Source: Sphingomonas sp. 67-36
Lineage (GTDB): Bacteria > Pseudomonadota > Alphaproteobacteria > Sphingomonadales > Sphingomonadaceae
Length of the DNA stretch: 64,000 nucleotides
Reading direction: 5' to 3'
NCBI GenBank assembly: GCA_001897375.1
Contig: MKSU01000005.1
Coordinates: forward strand, 62,001 to 126,000
Shown here: piece after piece, positions 55,578 to 64,000 of the stretch
Numbering within the stretch: position 1 is the stretch's first letter
How the letters are laid out: each line of letters begins with the position of its first letter
Notes under the pieces: model-generated
Databases searched by the model: none
What the model saw: the letters and a program-made list of their open reading frames with translations, nothing else
Told to the model about the DNA's origin: nothing
Program-made: the position numbers and the translations under genes

Positions 55578-55991
55578 TCATTCCGCCCGCGCCGCCTGCG
55601 TCACCTTGACGATGGTGAGCGCGCGGCGATGCCCCTCGCGATCGGGCCACAGGATCGACTGGCCCTCGCGCAGCCCGATCAGGCCAGCGCCGACCGGCGT
55701 GAGGATCGAGACGCGCCCGGCCGAGATATCGGCTTCCTTCGGCCAGACGAGCTGCACGGTGCGCGCCGCGCCGCTCGCCGCGTCGATGAACTCGACGCTT
55801 GCGTGCATCGTCACCACGTCGCGCGGGATGCGCGCGGCGGTATGGACATTGGCGCGGCCGATCTCCTCGAGCAGCATCTCGCTGACTTCGGGCAGGCGGT
55901 CCTCCGCCCCGATCGCGAGATCGGTCAGCCTGTCCGCCTCGGTATCGATCATGTGGATCGGCGGCCGCTTCGCCGCCTTGCTGCTCGTCAT
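55578..55991 (-). CDS. rnk: Nucleoside diphosphate kinase regulator
   Basis: A 137-residue Gre-fold protein: a short N-terminal coiled part (PPIHMIDTEADRLTDLAIGAED, with the Rnk-type pattern) and an FKBP-like C-terminal domain (VTMHASVEFIDAASGAARTVQL, STLTPVGAGLIGLREGQSI-type end). Rnk binds the RNA polymerase secondary channel; its coiled tip is too short to cleave RNA. The ATG at 55991 starts MTSSKAAKRPP; upstream in-frame sequence is non-coding. It is the second Gre-like protein of the window. Confidence 0.88.
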   Translation of the reverse strand: MTSSKAAKRPPIHMIDTEADRLTDLAIGAEDRLPEVSEMLLEEIGRANVHTAARIPRDVVTMHASVEFIDAASGAARTVQLVWPKEADISAGRVSILTPVGAGLIGLREGQSILWPDREGHRRALTIVKVTQAARAE

Positions 55992-56048
55992 GGGTGCTCT
56001 TTTCCGCGAATGAGAGGACGCGCGCATCTCGCGCGCTGTCTGTCGGGT

Positions 56049-56086
56049 GCCCCGGGTTCGGGGCATGTCGCGCCGGAACCCGGGGC
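56049..56086. other. Long hairpin in the rnk-lrp gap
   Basis: GCCCCGGGTTC and GAACCCGGGGC form a perfect 11-base stem around a 16-base loop in the roughly 200-base gap between rnk and the Lrp-type gene. It could end lrp transcription, which runs this way, or be a small structured RNA element. The gap shows no gene. Confidence 0.5.
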
Positions 56087-56196
56087 TAGATGCCCGCGAG
56101 AAGCTGCCCCCCGTGGCGGCGGAAACGGAAAAGACGGCGGCTGGCCTGCATCGCGCGATGATGTCGCGCGCGCGGCCCCGAGTCAAACGCCGCCTT

Positions 56197-56643
56197 TCAC
56201 GCCCGCCGGTTGCTGCGCATCGCGAAGCTGGAGGTGATCCGCGTGACGCCGGGCAGCCGCGTCAGCACGTCGCGGTGGAAGGCGGCATATTCCTCCATCC
56301 CCGCGATCTGCACGCGCAGCACATAATCCCCCGCGCCGGTCATCAGATACCATTCGCGCACCTCCGGATGGTGGCGCAACGCGCGCTCGAAGCGGACGAG
56401 ATATTCCTCCGTCTGCCGCTCCAGCTCGACCTGGACGATCGCCACCGTCCCCTCGTCCGGCCCGGCGCCGGCGACGATCGCGGTATAGCCCCGGATCACG
56501 CCCGATTGCTCCAGCAGCCTGACGCGGCGCAGGCAGGCGGAGGCGGAAAGCCCCACCGCCTCGGCCAGCGCGCTGTTGGTGATCCGCGCGTTGAGGCGGA
56601 GCTGGGTCAGGATGCGGCGGTCGGCGTCGTCGAGGGCGGACAT
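56197..56643 (-). CDS. Lrp/AsnC-family regulator
   Basis: A 148-residue regulator: N-terminal winged helix (LDDADRRILTQLRLNARITN, LAEAVGLSASACLRRVRLLE) and C-terminal RAM ligand-binding domain (about 65-145). It diverges from dadX-dadA with 120 bases between starts. By position it is the likely local regulator of D-/L-alanine degradation, as Lrp-type DadR or BkdR regulators are elsewhere; the ligand would then be alanine or another amino acid (inference). Confidence 0.9.
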   Translation of the reverse strand: MSALDDADRRILTQLRLNARITNSALAEAVGLSASACLRRVRLLEQSGVIRGYTAIVAGAGPDEGTVAIVQVELERQTEEYLVRFERALRHHPEVREWYLMTGAGDYVLRVQIAGMEEYAAFHRDVLTRLPGVTRITSSFAMRSNRRA

Positions 56644-56658
56644 GCAGGATATGCCATC

Positions 56659-56671
56659 TGATCGAAGATCA
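56659..56671. promoter_or_regulatory. Short dyad in the lrp-dadX promoter region
   Basis: TGATC, GAA, GATCA is a perfect short palindrome 16 bases upstream of the lrp start and 93 before dadX. Lrp-type proteins bind degenerate AT-rich dyads; this one is a candidate only. Confidence 0.3.
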
Positions 56672-56763
56672 TGCCGAATAGCCTCGTTTCGAGCAGCATT
56701 GCACGTCAAATCGGCGAAAGATTCGTGTCGATCGCTGGCATCTGTCGGCGCGGAGGATGCCAA

Positions 56764-57879
56764 ATGGCGAATGACGTCTGCGCGACCGGCTCGAGCCGGC
56801 TGACGATCGATCTTGATGCGATTCGCGCCAATTACCGCCTGCTCGCCGCGCGCGTCGCCCCCGCCGACTGCGGCGCGGTGGTGAAGGCCGATGCCTATGG
56901 GCTGGGCGCGGCGCAGGTCGCGCCGGTGCTGCGCGACGCCGGGTGCGGCATCTTCTTCGTCGCGCAGCTTTGCGAGGCGATCGAGCTGCGCACGGCGATC
57001 GGCGCGGCGGGCGATATCTTCATCCTCAACGGCCTCGATCCGGGATGCGAGGCCTCGTGCGCAGCGCACGGTTTCGTGCCGGTGCTCAATTCGGCCAGCC
57101 AGGCCGCGCGCTGGCGCGCCCTCGCCCGCGAGCGCGGCGCGGCGCTGCCGGCGGCGTTGCAGGTCGACAGCGGCATGTCGCGGCTCGGCCTCGACGCGGC
57201 GGCGGTGGAGGCACTCGCGGGCGACGCCGGTTTCGCGCGCGAGGTGTCGCTGCGGCTACTGATGACACACCTCGCCTGCGCCGACGAGCCGGACAATCCC
57301 GCCAACGCCGCGCAACTCGCGCGGTTCGGTGCGGCGCGCGCGCTGTTCCCCGCCGTGCGCGCGTCGATCGCCAACAGCGGCGGTTCGTTCCTGCCGGACG
57401 GCTTCCATTGCGACGTCGCCCGCGCCGGCATCGCGCTGTACGGCGCGCCGCCGAGCGCGCTGGCCGAGGGGTTGCGTCCGGTCGCGGCGCTGTCGGCACG
57501 CGTCATCCAGATCCGCGAGATCGGCGCGGGCACCGGCGTCGGTTACGGTCTCGATTATGTCGCCAGCGAGCGACGCCGCCTCGCCACGATCGGCATCGGC
57601 TATGCCGACGGCTGGCCGCGTCATTTGAGCGGCACCGGCGCTGCATGGCATCAGGGGCGGCGGCTGCCGATCGTCGGGCGCGTCTCGATGGACAGCCTGA
57701 CGGTCGATATCTCCGCGCTCGCCGACGATGCGCTGGCGGAGGGCGATTTCGTCGAATTGCTCGGCCCGTCGCAGTCGCTCGACGACGTGGCCGGCGATGC
57801 CGGCACGATCTCCTATGAAATCCTCACCCAGCTCGGCCGGCGTCACCGGCGGCTTTATGTCGATGGAGCGCAGCAATGA
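56764..57879 (+). CDS. dadX: Alanine racemase, catabolic type
   Basis: PLP racemase of 371 residues, complete. The Schiff-base lysine is K41 in [10 protein letters not shown]; the second catalytic residue, tyrosine, is in [27 protein letters not shown] is the C-terminal signature. It sits directly before dadA (ATGA overlap), which marks it as the degradative enzyme that supplies D-alanine to DadA. GGAGG stands 6 bases before the ATG at 56764, which decides the start against longer in-frame frames. A second racemase is at 1-448. Confidence 0.93.
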   Translation: MANDVCATGSSRLTIDLDAIRANYRLLAARVAPADCGAVVKADAYGLGAAQVAPVLRDAGCGIFFVAQLCEAIELRTAIGAAGDIFILNGLDPGCEASCAAHGFVPVLNSASQAARWRALARERGAALPAALQVDSGMSRLGLDAAAVEALAGDAGFAREVSLRLLMTHLACADEPDNPANAAQLARFGAARALFPAVRASIANSGGSFLPDGFHCDVARAGIALYGAPPSALAEGLRPVAALSARVIQIREIGAGTGVGYGLDYVASERRRLATIGIGYADGWPRHLSGTGAAWHQGRRLPIVGRVSMDSLTVDISALADDALAEGDFVELLGPSQSLDDVAGDAGTISYEILTQLGRRHRRLYVDGAQQ

Positions 57880-59129
57880 GAGTGATCGTCCTTGGCGCCG
57901 GCGTGATCGGCGTCACATCGGCTTATTATCTCTCGCGGGCCGGGCATGAGGTGACGGTGATCGACCGCCAACCCGGCCCGGCGCTCGAAACCAGCTTCGC
58001 CAACGCCGGGGAGGTCTCGCCCGGCTATGCCTCGCCCTGGGCCGCGCCGGGCATTCCGCAGAAGGCGGTGCGCTGGCTGTTGATGAAGCACGCGCCGCTG
58101 ATCCTGCGGCCGAAGCCCGACGCGGCGATGCTGCGCTGGCTGGCGATGATGCTGCGCAACTGCACCGAGGCGCGCTACGCGCTCAACAAGAGCCGCATGG
58201 TCGGGCTTGCCGAATTCAGCCGCGACGAGCTGAAGCGGCTGCGCGGGACGCTCGGCATCGCCTATGACGAGCGGGCGCAGGGCACGCTCCAGCTCTTCCG
58301 CACCGAAAAGCAGCTTGCCGGCGCAGCCAAGGACATGGCGGTGCTCGACGATTTCGGCGTGGACTATGAATTGCTCGACCGCGCCGGCTGCGTCGCCGCC
58401 GAGCCGGGCCTCGCCGCGACCAGCGACAAGTTCGTCGGCGGCCTGTGCCTCCCCGGCGACGAGACCGGCGACTGCCGCATGTTCACCCGCGCGCTGGCGG
58501 AACGGGCGGCGGCGGAGGGCGTGGAGTTCCGCTACGACACGGTGATCGAGGCGCTGGAGCATGACGGGCGCCGCGTCTCGGGCGTCAGGACGAGCGCGGG
58601 CGTGGTGCGCGGCGACGCCTGCCTGGTCGCCCTGGCGAGCTATTCGCCGCTGCTGCTCAAGCCGTTCGGGCTTACCCTGCCGGTCTATCCGGTGAAGGGC
58701 TATTCGATCACGGTGCCGGTCGCCGATCCGGATCGGGCGCCGGTGTCGACCCTGCTCGACGAAAGCTACAAGATCGCGATCACCCGGCTCGGGAATCGCG
58801 TCCGCGTCGGCGGCATGGCGGAGATTTCGGGCTTCGACCGCAGCCTGCCCGCGCGGCGGCAGGCGACCCTGCTTCATTCACTCACCGATCTGTTCCCCGG
58901 CGGCGCGAAGGTCGACGGCGAGACGAATTTCTGGAGCGGCCTGCGCCCGATGACGCCGGACGGCCCGCCGGTGATCGGCAAGACGCCGGTGGACAACCTG
59001 TTCCTGAACACAGGCCACGGTACGTTGGGTTGGACGATGGCGTGCGGCTCCGGACACCTCATCGCCAGCCTGATCGGCGGCACGGCGCCGGCTGTCGATC
59101 CGGGCGGACTGGGGATCGATCGCTACTAG
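57876..59129 (+). CDS. dadA: D-amino-acid dehydrogenase small subunit type
   Basis: FAD-dependent oxidative deamination of D-alanine and other D-amino acids to 2-oxo acids and ammonia at the membrane. 417 residues; the FAD motif [19 protein letters not shown] starts at residue 5, and the family blocks [39 protein letters not shown] and [18 protein letters not shown] follow. Coupled to dadX. Its stop codon TAG lies at the left end of a dispersed repeat. Confidence 0.95.
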   Translation: MRVIVLGAGVIGVTSAYYLSRAGHEVTVIDRQPGPALETSFANAGEVSPGYASPWAAPGIPQKAVRWLLMKHAPLILRPKPDAAMLRWLAMMLRNCTEARYALNKSRMVGLAEFSRDELKRLRGTLGIAYDERAQGTLQLFRTEKQLAGAAKDMAVLDDFGVDYELLDRAGCVAAEPGLAATSDKFVGGLCLPGDETGDCRMFTRALAERAAAEGVEFRYDTVIEALEHDGRRVSGVRTSAGVVRGDACLVALASYSPLLLKPFGLTLPVYPVKGYSITVPVADPDRAPVSTLLDESYKIAITRLGNRVRVGGMAEISGFDRSLPARRQATLLHSLTDLFPGGAKVDGETNFWSGLRPMTPDGPPVIGKTPVDNLFLNTGHGTLGWTMACGSGHLIASLIGGTAPAVDPGGLGIDRY

Positions 59130-59236
59130 CGCGGTTGTCGATCCGATTGCATCGGATCACCGCTCTATTTTCCTTTGCTTGTCGCGATTTCCCAGCCGGC
59201 AGATGATTCCATCTGCCTCGAAATCGCTCTAGCGCG
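59126..59236. repeat. MITE-like intergenic repeat, copy 2
   Basis: About 110 bases matching 9077-9199, with the same central dyad (GATCCGAT, TGC, ATCGGATC), GCGATTTC and the CGAAATCGCTCTAG end; an internal part of about 20 bases of copy 1 is missing. CTAGCGCG occurs directly repeated at both borders (59126-59133 and 59229-59236), which could be a target duplication. It lies between dadA and the amidohydrolase gene. Confidence 0.75.
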
Positions 59237-59265
59237 AGGGCAAGCCTTCACCTAGCCTTGGCCGG

Positions 59266-60651
59266 GTGAACAGGGCTATCAAGAGTTCGTTGCGCCGGTT
59301 TTCGCGGCTGGCGTCGGGGATAGCGGCGATCGGCGTGATCGCCGCGCCGGTCGTGGCGGCGGAGGGTGATCTGACGCTTTACGCCGACGCCACCGTCATC
59401 GACGGCACCGGCGCGCCCGCGCGTGCGCATCAGGACATCCTCGTGCGCGGCGAGCGGATCGCGGCGGTGGGGCCGCGCGGGACGATCGCGGAGGGCGCGT
59501 CGGCGCGGCGCGTCGATCTCGCCGGGCGCTACGTCATCCCCGGCCTGATCGACAGCCACGTCCACCTCGCGACCCCGCCGAACAACGTCCGCGCGAAAGC
59601 GCTGCTCCGCCGCGACCTGTTCGGCGGCGTCACGGCGGTGCGCGACATGGCGGACGATCTGCGCCCCGTAGGCGAGCTGAGCCGCGAGGCGCTGACCGGG
59701 GAAATCCCCGCGCCCGATATCTATTACGCCGCGCTGATGGCCGGTCCGCCCTTCTTCCAGGACCGGCGCGTGCTGGCGGTGTCGGTCGGGACGAAGCCGG
59801 GCAGCGCGCCGTGGATGCAGTCGATCGACGACGCGACCGACCTCAGAACGGCGGTGACGCTGGCGCGTGGCACCTCCGCGACCGCGATCAAGATCTACGC
59901 CGACCTGCCGCCCCGCCTGGTCAAGGCGATCGCCGAGGAGGCGCATCGCCAGCATTTCAGGGTGTGGGCGCACAGCGCGGTCTTCCCCACCCGCCCCGCC
60001 GACGTGATCGCCGCCGGCCCCGATACGGTGAGCCACGTCTGCTACCTCGCCTATCAGGCGGAGCCGGTGATGCTCGCCTCTTATGAGGATCACACGCCGG
60101 TCAACGAGGCGCTGCTGGCGAAGCAGGGCGACGATGCGGTGATCGCCGGCCTCTATCGCGAGATGCTGAAGCGCGGCACGATCCTCGATGCGACCGGCAG
60201 CCTGTTCGTGCGCTACGACGCCGAGCGCAAGGCGCACCCGGAACGCCGCCCGCTGCGCTGCACCGGCCCCGCGACGATCCGGCTGACGCAACAGGCATGG
60301 CGCGCCGGCGTGCCGATCTCCACCGGCACCGATCACAATTATGGCGCGGACCAGCAATGGCCGGAGGTGCATGACGAATTGCTCTTCCTCGCGCATGACG
60401 TCGGGATGCCGCCGCTCCAGGTGATCCGCTCGGCGACGCTGGTTGGCGCGCGGGCGGCGGGGCAGGGCGACGAGATGGGTTCGGTGGAAAAGGGCAAGCT
60501 CGCCAATTTCGTCGTGCTGACGCGCGACCCGCTGGCCGACATCGCCAATATCCGCGCGATCGAGATGACGGTGAAGCGCGGCCGCGCCTGGCCGCGCGCC
60601 GACTACAGTCCGGTGACCAAGGCAGAACTGGGGGATGACGATGGCGATTGA
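59266..60651 (+). CDS. Exported metal-dependent amidohydrolase
   Basis: A 461-residue amidohydrolase-superfamily enzyme with a signal peptide-like head ending PVVAAEG (about residue 33). Metal ligands: HxH in LIDSHVHLAT, a lysine region KIYADLPPRLV, histidines in HFRVWAHSAV and SHVCYL, and the aspartate in STGTDHNYG. The C-terminal SVEKGKLANFVVLTRDPL is typical of the imidazolonepropionase/prolidase-like branch. By neighbours it may hydrolyse a peptide or N-acyl amino acid. The start is GTG at 59266; the next gene starts inside its end. Confidence 0.88.
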   Translation: MNRAIKSSLRRFSRLASGIAAIGVIAAPVVAAEGDLTLYADATVIDGTGAPARAHQDILVRGERIAAVGPRGTIAEGASARRVDLAGRYVIPGLIDSHVHLATPPNNVRAKALLRRDLFGGVTAVRDMADDLRPVGELSREALTGEIPAPDIYYAALMAGPPFFQDRRVLAVSVGTKPGSAPWMQSIDDATDLRTAVTLARGTSATAIKIYADLPPRLVKAIAEEAHRQHFRVWAHSAVFPTRPADVIAAGPDTVSHVCYLAYQAEPVMLASYEDHTPVNEALLAKQGDDAVIAGLYREMLKRGTILDATGSLFVRYDAERKAHPERRPLRCTGPATIRLTQQAWRAGVPISTGTDHNYGADQQWPEVHDELLFLAHDVGMPPLQVIRSATLVGARAAGQGDEMGSVEKGKLANFVVLTRDPLADIANIRAIEMTVKRGRAWPRADYSPVTKAELGDDDGD

Positions 60652-61777
60652 TCGACGCGCGTTCGTGACGCGGGCAGGGGCGCTCACGGCGCTGGGAATG
60701 GTTTCCGCGCCGGCGCTGGCGGCGGAAGCGGCAGGAGATCCGATCGCCGGCTGGATCGTCGTCAACGCGCTCGGCGGGCTGGGCGACCCCAATCACCCGA
60801 CCAGCGACACGCGCAGCGCGATGAGCCCGCGCGTGCTGGCGGAGGCACATGCTTCCGGGCTGACGGCGGTCAACGTCACGCTCGGCTATGTCGCCGGGCC
60901 GGAGGAGCCGTTCGAGACGACGGTGCGCGACATCGCGACGACCGACCGGATGATCCGCGAGAATCCGCGCGACCTGATGAAGATCCTGTCCGCCGCCGAT
61001 ATCCGCCGCGCCCATTCCGAGAAGAAGATCGGCCTGCTCTACGGCTTCCAGAATTGCGCGATGATGGGGAAGGACGCGACGCGGGTCGACGTCTTCGCCG
61101 ATCTCGGCGTGCGCGTGTTCCAGCTCACCTACAATCCCGCCAACCAGATCGGCGACGGATCGATGGCGCCGGAGAATCGCGGGATCACCCCGTTCGGGCG
61201 CGAGGTGATCGCGCGGCTGAACGAGCGCCGCGTGATGGTCGACCTGTCGCACAGCGGCCAGCGGACCTGCCTCGAGGCGGCGCGGGCCTCGCGCGCGCCG
61301 ATCTCGATCAACCACACCGGCTGCCGCGCCGTCACCGATCTGCCGCGCAACAAGACCGACGAGGAATTGCGGCTGGTGGCGGAGAAGGGCGGCTTCGTCG
61401 GCATCTATTTCATGCCGTTCCTCGACAAGACCGGCCATGCCACCGCCGCCGAGGTGGTGGCGCATATCGATCATGCCGTGAACGTCTGCGGCGAGGACCA
61501 TGTCGGCATCGGCACCGACGGCGCGGTGACGCAGATCGACGACCTCAAGGCCTATGGCGCGATGCTGGCGGCCGAGAACGCCCAGCGCCGCGCCGCCGGG
61601 ATCAGCGCGACGGGCGAGGGGCCGGACACCTATCCCTTCGTCGTCGACCTGCGCGGGCCGGACCAGTTCCGCAAGCTCGCGCGGATGCTCGCGGCGAAGG
61701 GCTATCCGCCGCGCCGCGTGGAGAAGATCCTCGGGCTGAACTTCCTGCGCTACGGCGAGGAAATATGGGGCGGCTGA
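60641..61777 (+). CDS. Membrane-dipeptidase (M19) family protein with altered metal site
   Basis: A 378-residue renal-dipeptidase-like protein. A Tat-type signal (IDRRAFVTRAG) starts it, so it is exported folded. The M19 blocks LSHSGQRTCLEAARAS, SINHTGCRAVTDLPRN and HVGIGTDGAV keep two histidines, the arginine and the aspartate of the metal site. The family's first metal motif (HxD, in a DGHND context) is not seen; the place reads IVVNALGGLGDPN, and the bridging glutamate block reads YGFQNCAMMG. It may bind one metal or act on an unusual substrate. The ATG at 60641 has GGGGG 6 bases upstream; another ATG is at 60635. Confidence 0.83.
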   Translation: MAIDRRAFVTRAGALTALGMVSAPALAAEAAGDPIAGWIVVNALGGLGDPNHPTSDTRSAMSPRVLAEAHASGLTAVNVTLGYVAGPEEPFETTVRDIATTDRMIRENPRDLMKILSAADIRRAHSEKKIGLLYGFQNCAMMGKDATRVDVFADLGVRVFQLTYNPANQIGDGSMAPENRGITPFGREVIARLNERRVMVDLSHSGQRTCLEAARASRAPISINHTGCRAVTDLPRNKTDEELRLVAEKGGFVGIYFMPFLDKTGHATAAEVVAHIDHAVNVCGEDHVGIGTDGAVTQIDDLKAYGAMLAAENAQRRAAGISATGEGPDTYPFVVDLRGPDQFRKLARMLAAKGYPPRRVEKILGLNFLRYGEEIWGG

Positions 61778-61781
61778 CGCG

Positions 61782-62720
61782 ATGATCGTGATCGGCGCCG
61801 AGGAGGTCGCGCGCAGGCTCGACCGTCCGGCATGCATCGCGCTGATGCGCGAGGCGATGATGGCGCTGTCGGGCGGGCGCTCGAAGCAGTTGCTGCGCGG
61901 GATCATCGATCTCGGTGGTGGCGATGCGTTCGGCGTGATGCCGGGCGCGCTCGACGGCGCGGGATTCGGCGCGAAGCTGGTGAGCGTGTTTCCCGCCGCC
62001 GCGGCGAACGGGCGCTCGCATCAGGGCGCGATCCTGCTGTTCGATCGCGGGAGCGGCGCGCCGGTGTGCGTCGTCGATGCCGGCGAGGTGACGGCGATCC
62101 GCACCGCCTGCGCCTCCGCCGCCGCGACCGACGCGCTGGCGCGCGCCGACGCGACGCGGCTCGCGATCCTCGGCACCGGCGAGCAGGCGTGGCAGCATGC
62201 GCTGGCGATCCGCCATGTCCGCCCGCTGGAGCGCATCGCGATCTGGGGCCGCGACATGGAGAAAGCGGCGGGCCTTGCCGGGCGGATCGCCGACGCGCTC
62301 GCTTTGCCGGTCGAGGTCGCGCGGACCCCGGCCGAGGCGGTGCGCGATGCCGATATCGTCTGCACCACCACGGCGGCGGCGGAGCCGATTCTGTTCGACG
62401 GCGATATCGCCCCCGGCACGCATCTCAACGTCGTGGGATCGAGCCGCGCCGGGCCGGTGGAGATCGACGACGCGCTGGTCCGCCGCGCGCGATTCTTCCC
62501 CGATCACCGCGAGGGCGTGCTGGCGCAGGGCGCGGAATTCCTGCGCGCCAAGGCGGCCGGGCTGGTCGATGACGATCACGTCCTTGCCGAGATCGGCGCG
62601 GTCTATGCCGGCACCGCGCCGGGCCGGCGCGACGCGCGGGAAGTGACGATCTACAAGTCGCTCGGCTCGATCGTGCAGGACCTCGCCTGCGCCGCCTGGC
62701 TCCATCGCACGGCGGCATAG
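61782..62720 (+). CDS. Ornithine cyclodeaminase/mu-crystallin family protein
   Basis: A 312-residue NAD(P)-dependent enzyme. The Rossmann motif is LAILGTGEQAWQHALAI and the substrate side shows GAKLVSVFP and TAIRTACASAAATDALA. In true ornithine cyclodeaminase an aspartate stands where this protein reads VVGSSRAGPVEID, so ring-forming deamination is unlikely; a reductase of a cyclic imine amino acid (pyrroline- or piperideine-2-carboxylate) or alanine dehydrogenase-type activity fits better. It starts 4 bases after the dipeptidase-like gene in one operon. Confidence 0.87.
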   Translation: MIVIGAEEVARRLDRPACIALMREAMMALSGGRSKQLLRGIIDLGGGDAFGVMPGALDGAGFGAKLVSVFPAAAANGRSHQGAILLFDRGSGAPVCVVDAGEVTAIRTACASAAATDALARADATRLAILGTGEQAWQHALAIRHVRPLERIAIWGRDMEKAAGLAGRIADALALPVEVARTPAEAVRDADIVCTTTAAAEPILFDGDIAPGTHLNVVGSSRAGPVEIDDALVRRARFFPDHREGVLAQGAEFLRAKAAGLVDDDHVLAEIGAVYAGTAPGRRDAREVTIYKSLGSIVQDLACAAWLHRTAA

Positions 62721-62735
62721 GCTAGCGGACGGACG

Positions 62736-63413
62736 ATGGCGCGCATCCTGATCGTGGAGGACAATCCGCGCCTCGCCGCCCTCATCGCCGGCGGGCTGGG
62801 CGAGCGCGGCCATGTCTGCGACGTCGCGCACAGCCTCGCGGCGGCGGACGACGCGCTCGGCATCGCCGCGTTCGACGGCGTCGTGCTCGATCTCGGCCTG
62901 CCCGACGGCGACGGGCTGGAATGGCTCGCCCACCGCCGTTCCGCCGATGCGCCGCCGTCGCTGATCCTCACCGCGCGCGACGCGCTGGAGGATCGGGTGA
63001 AGGGGCTGGACGCCGGCGCCGACGACTACCTCCCCAAGCCGTTCGCGATGGACGAGCTGGCCGCGCGGCTGCGTGCGATGCTGCGCCGGCCCGGCGCGCG
63101 GCAGGAGACGGCGCTGGCGGTCGGCGCGATCCGCTTCGACGCCGCCGCGCATGTCGCCACCGCCGGCGACGTTGCGCTCGATCTCACCCGGCGCGAGACG
63201 GCGCTGCTCGAACTCCTGCTGCGCCGGGCGGGGCAGGTCGTGCGGCGGCGGGCGATCGAGGACGCGCTCTATACGTTCGACGAGGCGGTGACCCCCAACG
63301 CGATCGATGCCACCGTCTCGCGGCTGCGGCGCAAGCTGGAGGAGGCGGGGGCGAGCGGCTGCCTGCATACGATACGCGGGGTCGGCTACCTCCTGCGCGA
63401 GGGCGCGGCATGA
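62736..63413 (+). CDS. OmpR-family response regulator
   Basis: A 225-residue regulator. Receiver domain 1-115: acidic pocket in VEDNPR, phosphoacceptor Asp52 in VVLDLGLPDG, lysine in DDYLPKPF. OmpR/PhoB winged helix 125-222 with VSRLRRKLEEAG and TIRGVGYLLRE. The short receiver and QseB/PmrA-like spacing fit a sensor of envelope or metal conditions. It begins 15 bases after the cyclodeaminase-like gene and overlaps the kinase gene by ATGA. Confidence 0.93.
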   Translation: MARILIVEDNPRLAALIAGGLGERGHVCDVAHSLAAADDALGIAAFDGVVLDLGLPDGDGLEWLAHRRSADAPPSLILTARDALEDRVKGLDAGADDYLPKPFAMDELAARLRAMLRRPGARQETALAVGAIRFDAAAHVATAGDVALDLTRRETALLELLLRRAGQVVRRRAIEDALYTFDEAVTPNAIDATVSRLRRKLEEAGASGCLHTIRGVGYLLREGAA

Positions 63414-64000
63414 CGCCGGTGCCGTCGATCATCAGCCGCCTGACGCGCAGCCTCGCGCTGGTCGGCGCGCTCGGCGCGTTGCTGCTGCTGATCTTCATCG
63501 GCATCGAGTATCGCCTCACCTTCAGCGACGCTTTCAACAATCTCTCCAATCGCGCCGCGCTGGTGGAGGTGTTCCGCGAGCTTGCCGAACATGTGCTGCT
63601 GCCGCTGGCGGTGCTGATCGTGCCGATGGCGCTGGCCGGGCGCTGGGCGATCACCACCTCGGTGCGGCCGCTGATCGACGCCGCGCGGACGATCGACGCG
63701 CGCACCGGCGACGCGCGCGGCGTGCGCGTCGACACCACCGACTTCCCGATGGAGGCGCGTCCCTTCGCCGATGCGATCAACCGCGTGCTCGATCGCGTCG
63801 ATCGCGCCGCCGGCATGCACGAGGCGTTCGCGGCGGACGTGGCGCACGAATTGCGCACCCCGCTCACCCTGCTGTCGCTGGAGCTGGACCGGCTCGATCA
63901 CCCGGAGGCGCATCGGCTGCGCGGCGACGTGGCGCAGATGCGGCGGCTGATCGACCAGCTCATGCTGCTCGCCCAGATCGACGCCGATCGCGCGGCGCAG
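63410..64000 (+). CDS. Sensor histidine kinase, N-terminal part (cut by window edge)
   Basis: The visible 197 residues show a first membrane segment (about 12-32), a short periplasmic loop of about 30 residues, a second segment (about 62-82), a HAMP-like linker (RPLIDAARTIDAR) and the H-box FAADVAHELRTPLTLLSLEL with the phosphorylated histidine at 146. The ATPase domain lies beyond the window. Coupled to the response regulator. The very short periplasmic loop suggests that the signal is read within the membrane or by a partner. Confidence 0.92.
   Translation, partial: MTPVPSIISRLTRSLALVGALGALLLLIFIGIEYRLTFSDAFNNLSNRAALVEVFRELAEHVLLPLAVLIVPMALAGRWAITTSVRPLIDAARTIDARTGDARGVRVDTTDFPMEARPFADAINRVLDRVDRAAGMHEAFAADVAHELRTPLTLLSLELDRLDHPEAHRLRGDVAQMRRLIDQLMLLAQIDADRAAQ

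Overview
The window looks like chromosomal DNA of an alphaproteobacterium of the order Sphingomonadales, most likely Sphingomonas or a close relative. The grounds are high GC with strong third-position bias, sphingomonad-style gene orders (rpmF-plsX-fabH-ihfA-MerR; RNase D-lptC-lptA-lptB-rpoN; etfBA beside sucC; bamE divergent from a cytochrome bc1 chaperone) and a TonB receptor/MFS/TetR trio. No rRNA, tRNA, CRISPR array, transposase or phage gene was seen. Both ends cut genes: an alanine racemase on the left and a sensor kinase on the right.

Layout. 1-9 kb: partial alr, an MHS-type MFS carrier, and a valine-degradation operon (mmsA, acyl-CoA dehydrogenase, 3-hydroxyisobutyryl-CoA hydrolase, enoyl-CoA hydratase, mmsB) ending in a coupled GreA/GreB-fold gene, with a divergent LysR regulator. 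9-14 kb: sigma-54 (rpoN) and LPS transport genes lptB, lptA, lptC plus a short RNase D. 14-18 kb: a Gly-rich double cold-shock protein, glutaminyl cyclase, an Asp/Glu racemase, and glnK-amtB behind a near-consensus sigma-54 promoter. 18-27 kb: a flavin-split-barrel protein, a double retropepsin-TPR protein, tldD, an ABC ATPase, nusB, hisD, hisG and a DUF2332 gene. 27-34 kb: translation genes rpmI, rplT, pheS, pheT, prfC and a sugar epimerase. 34-39 kb: MFS, TonB receptor and TetR, then a small AT-richer patch with a lipoprotein. 39-46.6 kb: rpmF-plsX-fabH-ihfA-MerR, then mixed small enzymes. 46.6-56 kb: etfA, etfB, sucC, a DinG-type helicase, sixA, DUF177, CBP3-type chaperone, bamE, RcnB-like and rnk. 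56-64 kb: an Lrp regulator divergent from dadX-dadA, amidohydrolase, dipeptidase-like and ornithine-cyclodeaminase-like genes, then a two-component pair.

How parts connect. The valine operon feeds electrons to ETF, whose genes lie at 46.6-48.3 kb. The rpoN product should drive glnK-amtB. The 56-63 kb locus looks like D-amino-acid and peptide salvage.

The most unusual signals are two families of small dispersed repeats. One is a double-hairpin palindromic element with covarying stems (three copies found: 22.25, 28.69 and 48.60 kb), one copy of which sits in frame inside pheS. The other is a roughly 110-120 bp MITE-like element (9.08 and 59.13 kb) that abuts stop codons. No clearly new multi-gene system was found. 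All statements come from reading the sequence and family knowledge; no database search was run.
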